Source of the DNA: an uncultured Oscillospiraceae bacterium
GTDB lineage: Bacteria; Bacillota; Clostridia; Oscillospirales; Acutalibacteraceae
Assembly: GCA_958448165.1 (NCBI GenBank)
Contig: CAUDCW010000011.1
Location: forward strand, 15,335 to 79,334
Direction: 5' to 3'
Length of the DNA: 64,000 bases
The notes beneath the pieces are model-generated. The model worked only from the letters and a program-made list of their open reading frames with translations, ran no database searches and was not told where the DNA came from. Both the position numbers and the translations under genes were made by a program. This document shows, one piece after another, positions 1-9,219 of the stretch (positions within the stretch are counted from its first letter, which is position 1; each line of letters opens with the position of its first letter).

Positions 1-237
1 ACATTAAAATATCTAAACGGTCCGGTTGTTGATTTGGTAATTAATGTACTTTACGGATTTTGCTTGTTTTTTCTTATTGTAATATTTTTCGGAACTATAT
101 ATGAATATTATAATTATGGAAAAAGAACTGGAGAAAAGCCTCCAACAAAAAATTTCCTTAAAAAACTAAATATAATCCAAATAGTCTCATTTATATTTTT
201 GGCACTTTCTTTTTTGGTGTTCACTTTTGTTCTGTAA
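1..237 (+). CDS. small membrane protein, 5' end outside window
   Basis: The frame is open from base 1, so the gene probably begins upstream of the window; the first possible start inside is TTG at 34. The visible part has two hydrophobic segments (roughly codons 15-30 and 58-75) separated by a lysine-rich stretch. I do not recognise the family. It precedes an RHS-type cassette, and such positions often hold the partner or immunity gene of an earlier RHS tip; that role is inferred from position only. Confidence 0.45.
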   Translation, partial: TLKYLNGPVVDLVINVLYGFCLFFLIVIFFGTIYEYYNYGKRTGEKPPTKNFLKKLNIIQIVSFIFLALSFLVFTFVL

Positions 238-307
238 TAATTTTGTAGAGAAAGAGCTAGTAATTTATCGTTGACAAATTAATCCTCACAAAGCAAATTA
301 ACTCCTA

Positions 308-2920
308 GTGGGCGCACTTCCTTTGCGAGGTGCGCCTACTGATTTAGCAACCTCACAGAGAGGAACAACCTATAACTACACTTATGACTCAAAGGGTAAC
401 GCAACGGCTCTTGAAGCAAAAAATCCTGATGGTGATATGTCGCTGAAGAGCACAGCTGAATACACTTCAAACGGAGCATTCCCGGCAAAAACAACAGATC
501 AGGAAGGGATAGAAACAACATATAACTATGACCCAAACTCCGGTTTGCTTATGAGTGCGCAGGACAGCAGCACAACAACCTCATACACCTATGACGAAAA
601 TACAAATCAGCTTACATCTGTTACGGCTAAGTGGGACAGCTATGAAGACGAATATGCTACAAATTCATATTCATACACAGCAGGAACAGGCAGAAACCTT
701 ACGCAGATAAGCCACAACGGTACGAACTACAACATAGAGTATGATAAGTTCAACAACAAAACAAATTCTCTTGTCGGAAACCAGAGCCTTGCTCAGTACA
801 GCTATGATTCAAACAACGGCATACTTCAAAGTGTGACCTACGGCAACGGCAATACGGTAAGCTATGCTTATGACAACTACGGCAACACAAGCGTGCAGAA
901 GTACAACGGAATAGAAGCGTTCAAATGGTTCAGTGACAGAAGCGGAAGCGTCATAAGGCAGAGTGATTTTATCAATCAGCTTGAAACAAGCTATGACTAC
1001 GATACAACAGGCAGGCTGACACGCCAAACCACTCTTGATACCTCAAAAGCAAGCTCAACCGACAGAACAAAGTATATGGTTGAATACGGCTATGACCTCA
1101 ATAACAACATAACCAGGCTTGTGAATATCACGCCGAACGGGACAAAGACATTTAATTACACCTACGGTAAGGATAATTTCCTTGAAAAGTTTACAATCGG
1201 AACTAACCGCAGTGTTGATTATACATATGACGGACTGGGCAGGCTGACAGGTTCAACAATAACGACTGCAAGACCGATAGAAACGTCTTATTCATATAAG
1301 CTTTCAAATCGCAACTCAAGCGGACAAACCCAATACAGAACAACCAAGATAAATAACGAGGTTATAGACGGTGAAGAATACCGTTACACCTACGATGACT
1401 CCGGTAACATCACGAAGATTGAAAGCGTTACGGTTGAAAACGGCAACAGAGTTGGAACAACGCTGTATGTATATGATTATGACTCTTTCGGACAGCTCAT
1501 ATATGAGCGTGATTACATTCAGAATTTGTCAAGACATTATGATTATGATGAAGGCGGCAATCTGTTGAATGAAACCATAAATTACTATGATGGTTCAAAT
1601 GGCGGTGTGCCGACAAGGACAGAAGACATAAACTATCGCTATACCGACACAAACTGGACGGACAAGATGACATCATACAAAGGACAAACTATAACATATG
1701 ATGAAATCGGCAATCCGCTTTCATATCGTGACGGAATGACAATGACATGGCAAAACGGCAGACAACTTGCCTCTTTACAAAAGGGAAATAATAATATACA
1801 ATATAGCTATGACAGCGAGGGTATAAGAGTAAGCAAGACCATAAACGGAGAAAAATGTACCTTTGAGTATCTGAATGGAATGTTGCTCTATGAAACAAGA
1901 GGCGACAAATACTTCCATTATTATTATGACTCAAACGGTACGCTCTGTGCGGTGAGTTATCGCTTAACACCAAACGACGATGAAAATATATACTACTATA
2001 CTCACAACTGGCGTGGTGATATTGTCGGTATATACACCGATGCCGGCGACCTTACAGCGAAATACACATACGATTCTTGGGGCAATGTCACCTCTATCAC
2101 CGACGGTAACGGCAACGCCATAACAAGCGCCACACATATCGGCAACCTCAACCCATTCCGCTATCGTGGGTACTATATGGATACCGAAACAGGTATGTAT
2201 TACCTGATGAGCCGCTACTATGACCCGGTAACGCATAGGTTCGTCAATGCAGACGGCTATTTCCAGACGGGCTTGGGTATCCTGGATGGCAATATGAATG
2301 CGTATTGCAAAAATAATCCGGTAAATTATTTTGATCCATTTGGTACAGACAGTTCCAAATCAATGCAAAAACAAATGTTGCAAGCAAACACAAATATATT
2401 GTTATTTGATGTTCTTTGTGCGGCTAAAATTGAAGCGGGTTATTCTGTAACATTTGCTGATTATACTTACGAGTTTTCTATTGGTCCATTTGATATTTCC
2501 TCATATTCAAAAACAAGCTACTCTCTAAATGAACCAAATAATAACTTGTATGTGGATTTTAATCTTTCTGAGTTCTCAGCGAATATGCACAATAAGTTCT
2601 TAAATTATGATTTATCATATAATATAGATCAAAAGAGCATCTATGGGTTGCTTGGTGTAGAATACGATAATTGTGTATGTTCTGTTGGACTTGGACGACA
2701 GTACAAAGATAAAGCAAGTAGTCTTTATTGGGATGTTACCACTAAACGTGAAGGCGGCTGGAGTGATTCGTATGGTTACACGATTTCGATAAGTGATGAA
2801 AATAGCATGAATATTGCAAAAGGTGTCGCGGTGGTTGGTGTTACCGTTGCTTCTGTTTTAGTGTTAAGAGCTGTGTTAAGAGAACTTGTTGGAACTATTG
2901 GTATTTTGGTAGGTGCATAA
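308..2920 (+). CDS. RHS/YD-repeat protein, N-terminally truncated core with variable C-terminal tip
   Basis: About 25 YD repeats (Y-D-x-x-G-N type) run to near residue 610, followed by the RHS-associated core signature at about residues 616-680 (RYRGYYMDTETGMYYLMSRY, then NPVNYFDPFG). After the DPFG boundary comes an unrelated tip of about 190 residues, rich in Asn, Ser and Tyr, with a hydrophobic segment at its very end. Intact RHS proteins normally carry a signal peptide and a long N-terminal region; here neither is present. The only possible start is GTG at 308, which lies in a GGCGCAC...GTGCGCC inverted repeat and has no ribosome site. This looks like a silent or displaced cassette, or the 3' half of a gene broken near base 345. 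The tip would be the toxin or effector in a working system, but I do not recognise its fold. Confidence 0.7.
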   Translation: MGALPLRGAPTDLATSQRGTTYNYTYDSKGNATALEAKNPDGDMSLKSTAEYTSNGAFPAKTTDQEGIETTYNYDPNSGLLMSAQDSSTTTSYTYDENTNQLTSVTAKWDSYEDEYATNSYSYTAGTGRNLTQISHNGTNYNIEYDKFNNKTNSLVGNQSLAQYSYDSNNGILQSVTYGNGNTVSYAYDNYGNTSVQKYNGIEAFKWFSDRSGSVIRQSDFINQLETSYDYDTTGRLTRQTTLDTSKASSTDRTKYMVEYGYDLNNNITRLVNITPNGTKTFNYTYGKDNFLEKFTIGTNRSVDYTYDGLGRLTGSTITTARPIETSYSYKLSNRNSSGQTQYRTTKINNEVIDGEEYRYTYDDSGNITKIESVTVENGNRVGTTLYVYDYDSFGQLIYERDYIQNLSRHYDYDEGGNLLNETINYYDGSNGGVPTRTEDINYRYTDTNWTDKMTSYKGQTITYDEIGNPLSYRDGMTMTWQNGRQLASLQKGNNNIQYSYDSEGIRVSKTINGEKCTFEYLNGMLLYETRGDKYFHYYYDSNGTLCAVSYRLTPNDDENIYYYTHNWRGDIVGIYTDAGDLTAKYTYDSWGNVTSITDGNGNAITSATHIGNLNPFRYRGYYMDTETGMYYLMSRYYDPVTHRFVNADGYFQTGLGILDGNMNAYCKNNPVNYFDPFGTDSSKSMQKQMLQANTNILLFDVLCAAKIEAGYSVTFADYTYEFSIGPFDISSYSKTSYSLNEPNNNLYVDFNLSEFSANMHNKFLNYDLSYNIDQKSIYGLLGVEYDNCVCSVGLGRQYKDKASSLYWDVTTKREGGWSDSYGYTISISDENSMNIAKGVAVVGVTVASVLVLRAVLRELVGTIGILVGA

Positions 2921-2929
2921 GGAGGAACT

Positions 2930-3676
2930 ATGTATTATTTAGTTAGAGGAATTTTGATTTTAATTATATTATTATGTGCTTTTTTGGCTTTGGTAAAAAG
3001 CAAAAAACTCGTTTTTTTTACTAAAAAAAAGAACCCCGAAATATACCAACAGTTTAAGACAGACAAGCGATTCAAACAGTCTGTTTACGTAACAGATGTT
3101 GCTTTTATAGTCTTTCTATTAGCTATAATTGCTGCAACAAGTTTTCCGTTTGAGGGTTCCTTTGTAACATTTGATTCAGTAAATGATTCATTAGCTTACA
3201 AGCTAATAAATACTGAAAATCTTTCAACTTATGATTATAGTGATTGTGTTTTTGTCGTTGATAATTCAAACGATAAAATATATTCTGTTACTAAAACAAA
3301 CGGGCGATATAAGCTTGTTGATTATAATTCTGAGAATATCGAATATGTACAAGTTTCTCAGAGAGGGCGTGATGAAACAACAGAACCACTCAAAGCAAAA
3401 TATAATAAAGATACAAATAAAACATTTTATTATGTAGGTGTAGGAGGAAAAGTTAAGCCGCATGACGGAGCGGTGACATTCGATGGTAAAAAAATGGAAT
3501 ATTGTCGTTCGGAAGAACAAATATCTCTTGTAGGTTCTGCTACTTGGTATACTTGGATTTATTCCTTTATGGATGATTCTGAACCGAGATCACAAGCATC
3601 TATTTTTTCTGGAACTAAGGAGTTGCAAATATCCAAACTCAACCAAGTTTTCTTATGCCAAATACCTGAAAAATAA
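2930..3676 (+). CDS. membrane protein, candidate partner/immunity protein of the RHS tip
   Basis: This 248-residue protein starts at ATG 2930 behind a strong AAGGAGG and only 9 bases after the RHS stop codon, so the pair is probably co-transcribed. It has an N-terminal membrane segment (residues 4-23) and a second one (about 54-72), followed by a soluble Asp/Lys/Tyr-rich domain of about 170 residues. Base composition is AT-rich like the RHS tip and unlike the rest of the window. No family is recognised. By analogy with RHS and contact-dependent systems, a gene in this place can encode immunity; that is inference from position. Confidence 0.6.
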   Translation: MYYLVRGILILIILLCAFLALVKSKKLVFFTKKKNPEIYQQFKTDKRFKQSVYVTDVAFIVFLLAIIAATSFPFEGSFVTFDSVNDSLAYKLINTENLSTYDYSDCVFVVDNSNDKIYSVTKTNGRYKLVDYNSENIEYVQVSQRGRDETTEPLKAKYNKDTNKTFYYVGVGGKVKPHDGAVTFDGKKMEYCRSEEQISLVGSATWYTWIYSFMDDSEPRSQASIFSGTKELQISKLNQVFLCQIPEK

Positions 3677-3740
3677 TAAAAATAATTTTAATTAAAGTTT
3701 GCTTCTAATTAATATAAAACTGAACTGACAGGATTAAACA

Positions 3741-3882
3741 TACTACTTCACACAACTGGCGTGGCGACATTGTAGGCATATACGCCGATGCCGGAGACCT
3801 TACATCAAAATACGCATACGATAATTTCAGGGTTAGGCGTGATTGGTTGTCGCTCAATAAGTTTGAGTTGATAAGACATTGA
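3741..3882 (+). pseudogene. displaced RHS core fragment
   Basis: Bases 3751-3822 translate to HNWRGDIVGIYADAGDLTSK followed by YAYDN, almost the same as residues about 565-590 of the RHS protein upstream (bases 1999-2074). Similarity starts with TACTACT at 3741 and stops near 3822; the frame then runs through unrelated sequence to a TGA at 3880-3882. It has no start codon or ribosome site. It is a remnant of an older core/tip junction left when a new tip and partner were inserted. Confidence 0.75.
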
Positions 3883-3978
3883 TCGGGTAACTAACCGGTA
3901 ACTAACAAAAATGTTGATTTACGCGCTATAATACCGAGTTTAAAGTTCTCAAAGAGATAATTTTATATCACTTATCAG

Positions 3979-4011
3979 GAAAGTCCTTGGCTTCAAGGGC
4001 TTTCTTTTTTT
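3979..4011 (+). terminator. intrinsic terminator after the RHS region
   Basis: GAAAGTCCTTG and CAAGGGCTTTC form an almost perfect stem around a GCTT loop, followed by a run of seven T. Confidence 0.8.
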
Positions 4012-4020
4012 GCAAAAATC

Positions 4021-4066
4021 ACCCCGGAATTAAGGTGCAAACGCCATTAATTCCGGGGTTGTTTTT
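4021..4066. terminator. bidirectional terminator between the RHS region and pcrA
   Basis: The 13-bp perfect arms ACCCCGGAATTAA and TTAATTCCGGGGT are flanked by TGTTTTT on the plus side and GATTTTT on the minus side. It can end pcrA transcription on the minus strand and any read-through from the RHS side. Confidence 0.8.
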
Positions 4067-4075
4067 ACGCTTTAT

Positions 4076-6487
4076 TCACAGCTTCTCAACCTTTGTGTAA
4101 TTCTGCATTATCCTCTTTGTGCCTACGGTGTCGAACGCAATTTCAAGCATTGTGTCGTTGCCCATCGGTGTTGCGGTTATAACCGTGCCTTCGCCGAATG
4201 CGGAGTGACGTAGCCTGTCGCCCGGCTTGAAGGTCTGACCTGCTCCTGTCGGCGCTGATTTTTTCGGGATATTCGGCTTCGGGAATGCACTCGGCTTGTT
4301 GCCGCCGAAACCGCCGAATCCGCCTGAAAATGTGTTCTGCCCGATTCCGACCGTGTTGCCGCCGAAGGAGGTCGGAAAGCTCGGTACGCTTGTGGTGTGC
4401 TCGAGAAGCTCGTTCGGGATTTCGTCAAGAAAGCGTGACGGACGGTTACGCTGGGTTGAGCCGAACAACATTCTCTCCTTTGCGTTCACAAGATAGAGCG
4501 CTTCCTTTGCCCTTGTGATGCCGACATACGCAAGGCGGCGTTCCTCCTGCATTTCCTCTTCGCTCATTATCGACTGCATACCCGGGAAGATACCGTCCTC
4601 CATTCCGGGGATAAACACAACCGGAAATTCAAGTCCCTTTGCGGCGTGCAGCGTCATAAGAACAACGCAGTCAGCCTCTTGGTCATAATTGTCAACGTCC
4701 GTGAACAGCGATATTTCCTCCAAAAAGCCGCTGAGCGTTGCCTCGTCGGGGTTGTCGTCCTCGTATTTTACTATGCTCGACAAAAGCTCGTCTATATTTT
4801 CAATTCGCTCGGCGTGGTCCTCTTTTTCGGTTTTCAGCCAGCTTATGTAATTTGTTTTCTCTAAAACTGCGTGGTAGATTTCCTCTAAATCACTGCTGTC
4901 ATCGTGCGCCATTTCGATAAGCGGCTCCATAAGCGCACAGAATTCCTTAAGCTTTGCGCTTGCCCTTTTCAGCGGAGCGTATTCGTCGCAGTTCTTGATA
5001 ACCTCATAGATGCTTGTACCGATAACTCCTGCGATTTCGGCGGCGTGGTTGATTGTGGTGTCGCCGATTCCTCGCTTTGGCTTGTTGATAATTCTCCTGA
5101 GCCTTACATCATCGGACGGGTTGTTGATAAAGCTTAAGTATGAGGTTATGTCCTTGATTTCCTCTCGGTCATAAAAACGGTGACCGCCGATAAGACGATA
5201 GGGGATAGCGTTGCGGCTCAAGCTCTGCTCAACCGAGTTTGACTGCGCCTTCATACGGTAAAGCACTGCAAAATCGGAGAACTTCCTGCCCTTGCCGACA
5301 AGGTCGGATATAGTCTGCGCTATGTAGTTGCCCTCGTCACGCTCGTTTTGCGCCTTGTGCTGTATAATCTTTTCGCCGCCCTTGTTGGCTGTCCACAGGG
5401 TCTTGCCCTTTCTCTCCTTGTTGTTCTTTATCACGTTGTTAGCCGCATCAAGAATAACCTGCGTTGAACGGTAGTTCTGCTCAAGGCGGATAACCTCTGC
5501 GTCGGGATAACTGTCCTCAAAGCTTAAAATGTTCTCTATTGTCGCACCTCTGAACTTGTAAATACTCTGGTCGTCGTCGCCTACAACGCAGATGTTCTTG
5601 TGTGCGTCGGCAAGCATACTTACAAACTTGTACTGCACTGTGCTTGTGTCCTGATACTCGTCAACCATTATGTATTTGAATCTGTTCTGATAGTAGGAAA
5701 GCACCTCGGGAGCTTCCTCAAACAGCTTTACGGTGTTGAACAGCAAATCGTCAAAGTCCATAGCATCAGAGGATTTCAGCTTTTTAGCGTAAAGCTCATA
5801 AATTTTTGCAACCGTCATTTCGAGGTTGTCGTTGCCTGCTCGCTTTGCGTATTCCTCGGGAGTTATCATCTTGTCCTTTGCACGGGAAATTTTGTTGAGC
5901 GCAGTGCGGTGAGGCAGGATTTTTTCGTCAATATTCAGCGACTTCAGGCACTCCTTGACAACTCTGCGCTGGTCGTCTGTGTCATATACGGTGAAGCTGT
6001 GCGTGTAGCCGATTCTGTCGCCGTACTGCCTGAGCATACGGGCGCAGGTTGAGTGGAAGGTCGCCGCCCAGATGTCGTTGCCGCCCTCGGGGATTTTGGC
6101 GCAGATTCTGTCCTTAAGCTCGCCTGCTGCCTTGTTTGTAAAGGTTATGGCGAGAATCTGCCACGGCTGCGGTGCGCTCACGGCAAGACGGCGGGCAATT
6201 GCGTCGCTCGGACTTTGCTTTGTTTCGGCGCAGCACTTTATTTCTGTGATTTCATCTTCCGTGAGGTCATAGGGGATAAAGTCGCTGTTGTAGGCGATGC
6301 CGTATTTTATCAGGCTCGCAATACGGTTTACAAGCACGGTTGTTTTGCCGCTGCCTGCGCCTGCAAGAATGAGTACGGGACCCTTAGCCTTGAATATCGC
6401 CTTTTTCTGCATATCGTTCATATTGGAAACTTCGTTTTCCATAATCTGTTGTCTGTATTTTAAAAGCTCTTCCTTGGAAAAATTCAT
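4076..6487 (-). CDS. pcrA: ATP-dependent DNA helicase PcrA/UvrD
   Basis: Superfamily 1A 3'-5' helicase of 803 residues for DNA repair, replication restart and removal of RecA or RNA polymerase. Motifs in order: Walker A GAGSGKTT at residues 43-50, Ia ITFTNKAAGEL, II VDEYQDT, III GDDDQSIYKFRGA, IV, V TLHAAKGLEFPVVF, VI RRLAYVGITRAKE. The C-terminal 50 residues (KPGDRLRHSAFGEGTV) are the Tudor-like, RNA-polymerase-binding tail of PcrA. About 40 extra residues sit between motifs I and Ia. The start is ATG 6487, 4 bases after GAGGTG; a TTG four codons upstream has no ribosome site. The gene is transcribed alone. Confidence 0.95.
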   Translation of the reverse strand: MNFSKEELLKYRQQIMENEVSNMNDMQKKAIFKAKGPVLILAGAGSGKTTVLVNRIASLIKYGIAYNSDFIPYDLTEDEITEIKCCAETKQSPSDAIARRLAVSAPQPWQILAITFTNKAAGELKDRICAKIPEGGNDIWAATFHSTCARMLRQYGDRIGYTHSFTVYDTDDQRRVVKECLKSLNIDEKILPHRTALNKISRAKDKMITPEEYAKRAGNDNLEMTVAKIYELYAKKLKSSDAMDFDDLLFNTVKLFEEAPEVLSYYQNRFKYIMVDEYQDTSTVQYKFVSMLADAHKNICVVGDDDQSIYKFRGATIENILSFEDSYPDAEVIRLEQNYRSTQVILDAANNVIKNNKERKGKTLWTANKGGEKIIQHKAQNERDEGNYIAQTISDLVGKGRKFSDFAVLYRMKAQSNSVEQSLSRNAIPYRLIGGHRFYDREEIKDITSYLSFINNPSDDVRLRRIINKPKRGIGDTTINHAAEIAGVIGTSIYEVIKNCDEYAPLKRASAKLKEFCALMEPLIEMAHDDSSDLEEIYHAVLEKTNYISWLKTEKEDHAERIENIDELLSSIVKYEDDNPDEATLSGFLEEISLFTDVDNYDQEADCVVLMTLHAAKGLEFPVVFIPGMEDGIFPGMQSIMSEEEMQEERRLAYVGITRAKEALYLVNAKERMLFGSTQRNRPSRFLDEIPNELLEHTTSVPSFPTSFGGNTVGIGQNTFSGGFGGFGGNKPSAFPKPNIPKKSAPTGAGQTFKPGDRLRHSAFGEGTVITATPMGNDTMLEIAFDTVGTKRIMQNYTKVEKL

Positions 6488-6519
6488 TTTGCACCTCAAA
6501 AATTAAATATAATCACAAT

Positions 6520-6547
6520 ATTCTATTTTACATTATTTCGCCCGCAA
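6520..6547 (-). promoter_or_regulatory. promoter of pcrA
   Basis: Read on the minus strand: TTGCGG, 16-base spacer, TAGAAT. It ends about 33 bases before the pcrA start. Confidence 0.45.
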
Positions 6548-6611
6548 TTTAAACCCACTTGAAAGAAAAAATATCGGGCAATATAATACTAAAAGTATAA
6601 TTATACAAAAC

Positions 6612-6640
6612 AAAAAAGTCTGCCCGTAATGTGAGCAGAC
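6612..6640 (-). terminator. terminator of the glycosyltransferase-lipoprotein operon
   Basis: On the minus strand, GTCTGC and GCAGAC arms are followed by TTTTTTG. It lies beyond a repeat element (6657-6766) that separates it from the lipoprotein stop codon. Confidence 0.65.
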
Positions 6641-6656
6641 CGTGTGTTTATGTTCA

Positions 6657-6766
6657 GCGGTGCTAAGCACCGCATTGTGGAGTTTGAAGAGTGGAGAGTG
6701 AAGCAGCGGTTGTCGCTTGCGGCTACAATTATCTCTATTCTAAATTCAAAACTCTCAACTCTTCAT
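6657..6766. repeat. modular intergenic repeat, copy 1
   Basis: The order is: palindrome GCGGTGC-TAA-GCACCGC (6657-6673), a purine tract GAAGAGTGGAGAGTGAAG, a GGTTGTCGCTTGCGGC module, then a pyrimidine tract ACTCTCAACTCTTCA that is the reverse complement of the purine tract. The first palindrome has the same arms as the last palindrome of the array at 49433-49448. Confidence 0.7.
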
Positions 6767-6773
6767 TTGGCTT

Positions 6774-7328
6774 TTATGTTGTTGCCTCTGTTTCACTCTG
6801 CGCCTTCGACGCACTGTCAAGCGATGCCTTTTCTAAGTTTTTATCAAGCATCTGCTGTTTTGTTTCGTCGTCGGCAACATCTGTCTGGTCCATATTGTGA
6901 TAGTTTAAGAAGTAACTGCGATAGCCATTGTTTGTTTTCTCACTCTTTATAAAAGCAAGCACCGTGCGCTCCATCGGCTCGCCGCTGTTAAGCACAGCGT
7001 TGATTTTAAGCGTTGCGACGTCGCCGCCGTCATAGCTTGAAATATCATATGATTTAACCTCAAGCGTGTTTACGGTTTCGTTGCCTTCTTTTGTTATTTC
7101 TTTTTTCAGAATGTCGGGGATAACCTCTTTAATCAGCTTATCGGCAGATTTTTCGGCGGTTTCTCCGTCGGCGTAATATTCGCCATTGAGTCCAGGATAT
7201 TCTATCAGCACACTCCGGCTGGGATTGATTTTTGAATTGTTCAAATCGCCGGCGCCGCTGTCGCCGCATCCGAAAAGAGCAAGAGCAACCGCAATTACGG
7301 CGGCACTCAGGGCAAATAATTTTTTCAT
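6774..7328 (-). CDS. secreted lipoprotein of unknown function
   Basis: The protein has 184 residues and a lipoprotein signal: MKK, a hydrophobic core, then ALFGC, with Cys near residue 21 to be lipidated. The mature part is Asp/Glu/Ser-rich, mostly alpha/beta, with no recognised domain; the ADKLIKEVIPDILKKE region resembles small extracytoplasmic DUF-type lipoproteins only loosely. ATG 7328 follows AAAGGCAGG at the right distance. It lies 36 bases downstream of the glycosyltransferase on the same strand, so the two are probably one operon. Confidence 0.75.
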   Translation of the reverse strand: MKKLFALSAAVIAVALALFGCGDSGAGDLNNSKINPSRSVLIEYPGLNGEYYADGETAEKSADKLIKEVIPDILKKEITKEGNETVNTLEVKSYDISSYDGGDVATLKINAVLNSGEPMERTVLAFIKSEKTNNGYRSYFLNYHNMDQTDVADDETKQQMLDKNLEKASLDSASKAQSETEATT

Positions 7329-7364
7329 AACGTCCTGCCTTTCAAACAAGAAAATGTATTTTTG

Positions 7365-8306
7365 TTATTTAATGAATTTTTCAACAATAAACCTTGGGCG
7401 ATGCTTTGTTTCAAGATAAATTTTGCCGATGTATTCGCCGATTATGCCGATGGCGAGAAGCTGAAGTCCGCCGAGCGCCCATATTGAAACAATCAGGCTT
7501 GTCCAGCCGAGAGTCGTCTGCCCCGTAAAATGGGAAATAAGCGAGTAAATGAGCATTAATATACTTACAATAAATACAAGTGCGCCGAGCACCGTGATAA
7601 AGCGTATCGGCTTTATGCTAAGCGAGGTTACACCCTGCCATGCAAGCGCAAGCATCTTTTTAAGCGGATATTTGCTCTCGCCGGCAAGACGCTCAAGGCG
7701 TTCATATTCAACCGTGTCGGTTTTAAAGCCTATCATCGGCACCATACCTCTTAAAAACAGGTTGACCTCGCCGAAGTTTTCAAATTCATCAAGCGCACGC
7801 TTGCTCATAAGTCTGTAGTCGGCGTGGTTGAACACAACCTCAGCGCCGAGCAATCTGAGTATCTTGTAAAATCCCTCTGCCGTAAATCGCTTGAAAAACG
7901 TGTCGGTCTTGCGCTTGCTTCTTACGCCGTAAACAATGTCACAGCCGTTTTCGTATTTTTCGAGCATTTCATCAAATGCGTTGATGTCGTCCTGCAGGTC
8001 TGCATCAATTGAAATTACGGCGTCGGCATATTTCTTTGCAACCATAAGTCCGCCGTAAAGTGCATTCTGGTGACCTCGGTTTCGTGACATTTTCAGTCCT
8101 ATTACAAGTTCGTGCTCGATGTGAAGGCTTTCAATAATCTTCCATGTATTGTCCTTTGAGCCGTCGTCGATATACATTATTCTGCTGTCATGCGAAATTT
8201 TGCCGCTGTCAATCAGCGACTGCATTTTGCATATAAGCTTATTTGTCGTGTCCTCAAGTATTTCCTCTTCGTTATAGCAGGGAACGGCAAGATATAACGT
8301 AGTCAA
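7365..8306 (-). CDS. family 2 glycosyltransferase with two C-terminal membrane helices (GtrB/DPM-like)
   Basis: The catalytic half starts with the GT-A signature LAVPCYNEEEIL and has IDDGSKDNT (nucleotide binding) and the metal-binding DADLQDD near residue 100. Two membrane helices near residues 232-255 and 268-290 follow, then a short basic tail. This is the layout of polyprenyl-phosphate glycosyltransferases (GtrB, YkoT, CsbB) that load a sugar onto undecaprenyl phosphate for export. The start is TTG 8306 with AAGGTGG upstream; no ATG fits. No flippase gene is adjacent, so the acceptor polymer is unknown. Confidence 0.85.
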   Translation of the reverse strand: MTTLYLAVPCYNEEEILEDTTNKLICKMQSLIDSGKISHDSRIMYIDDGSKDNTWKIIESLHIEHELVIGLKMSRNRGHQNALYGGLMVAKKYADAVISIDADLQDDINAFDEMLEKYENGCDIVYGVRSKRKTDTFFKRFTAEGFYKILRLLGAEVVFNHADYRLMSKRALDEFENFGEVNLFLRGMVPMIGFKTDTVEYERLERLAGESKYPLKKMLALAWQGVTSLSIKPIRFITVLGALVFIVSILMLIYSLISHFTGQTTLGWTSLIVSIWALGGLQLLAIGIIGEYIGKIYLETKHRPRFIVEKFIK

Positions 8307-8350
8307 ATTTTTCCACCTTAACTTTATATAAGATTTTTTAACAGATATAT

Positions 8351-8379
8351 ATTCTACATTAAGACAAGGCTTTTATCAA
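8351..8379 (-). promoter_or_regulatory. promoter of the glycosyltransferase operon
   Basis: On the minus strand: TTGATA, 17-base spacer, TAGAAT, about 45 bases before the TTG start. Confidence 0.6.
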
Positions 8380-8637
8380 TAATTATTTGTACCGAATTTG
8401 TCGTGGATAAGCGCAATAAATTTGTGCGTGGGTGCACTTTGAAATAATCTGAAATTAAACATATACCGGTTACAGATATTGTAGCCAATCCGTGCGTCGT
8501 GCTTCAACTCGGTTATGCACAAAAACCTACCTATTTATAATAAGATTAGAGCATTACACAAAAAAGAATTATCAATCAAGGTGATGTTGCTGAAATTTTA
8601 ACAAACACAAGATATAGAAAAATCAACCATAGTTGAA
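8380..8637. other. AT-rich intergenic stretch, no feature seen
   Basis: This stretch lies between two divergent promoters. I see no open frame with a ribosome site, no strong hairpin with a T-run and no known riboswitch signature. Confidence 0.5.
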
Positions 8638-8666
8638 TTGTGAAAAATATGTAAAAATAGTATAAT
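8638..8666 (+). promoter_or_regulatory. promoter of the DUF6514-like gene
   Basis: TTGTGA, exactly 17 bases, TATAAT; about 80 bases before the start codon. Confidence 0.65.
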
Positions 8667-8744
8667 ATTTATGTTATTGGAAATATATATAATAGGTTTT
8701 CGGAATAAACGCAGTTTGTCTTGAGTGTTTTATTTGGAGGAAGT

Positions 8745-9020
8745 ATGGCAATGTGTGTTCGGACAAAAAAAGAAAATTGCTATTCTATTGTTGATTTGAG
8801 CGATTCAGAGAATAAAAAAAGAATAAACGACAGGTACGCTATAAAGGCGTCGGGTAAAGACGGCAGGGTTACGGTTATTGACGGTGTGACGGATGACAAG
8901 CAGTTTGCAGAGAGCATCATCGGCTTTCTTAACGAGAATGATGTGTATCCCGAACACCTTGAGCAGATTCTTGAAGAAATACTCTGCGGCTGGATTTGCC
9001 TTGAGGGTTCTTATGTGTAA
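8745..9020 (+). CDS. small DUF6514-like protein
   Basis: This 91-residue soluble protein has an N-terminal YSIVDLSDS strand, a central YAIKASGKDGRVTVIDGVTDD hairpin and a C-terminal helix pair with an EHLEQILEEIL ending. That layout resembles the clostridial DUF6514 family, whose function is not known. ATG 8745 lies 4 bases after GGAGG and a second ATG at 8751 lies 10 bases after it; either could be used. It stands alone behind its own promoter. The family match is from memory of the pattern, not from a search. Confidence 0.6.
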   Translation: MAMCVRTKKENCYSIVDLSDSENKKRINDRYAIKASGKDGRVTVIDGVTDDKQFAESIIGFLNENDVYPEHLEQILEEILCGWICLEGSYV

Positions 9021-9219
9021 CGCTTATGAATGTTAAAAAACGTAACAAAAGTAACAAATTCCGAACCTTTTTCAATTTTTCAGACGTATTTAAGGCTGTT
9101 TTTTGGTTCTTTTCGCATAACAAAGAAGCTTGAGGTAACGTAAAGATGAAAAAAATTATTACGAATTGTATAAATCTGTAATAATATTACGTTTTTGTAA
9201 CCAAAATATAAAAACGGAA

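Noticed and set aside
6053..6463. 136-codon open frame on the plus strand opposite pcrA
   Set aside because: It is antisense to a clear helicase gene, has no ribosome site and no recognisable protein pattern.
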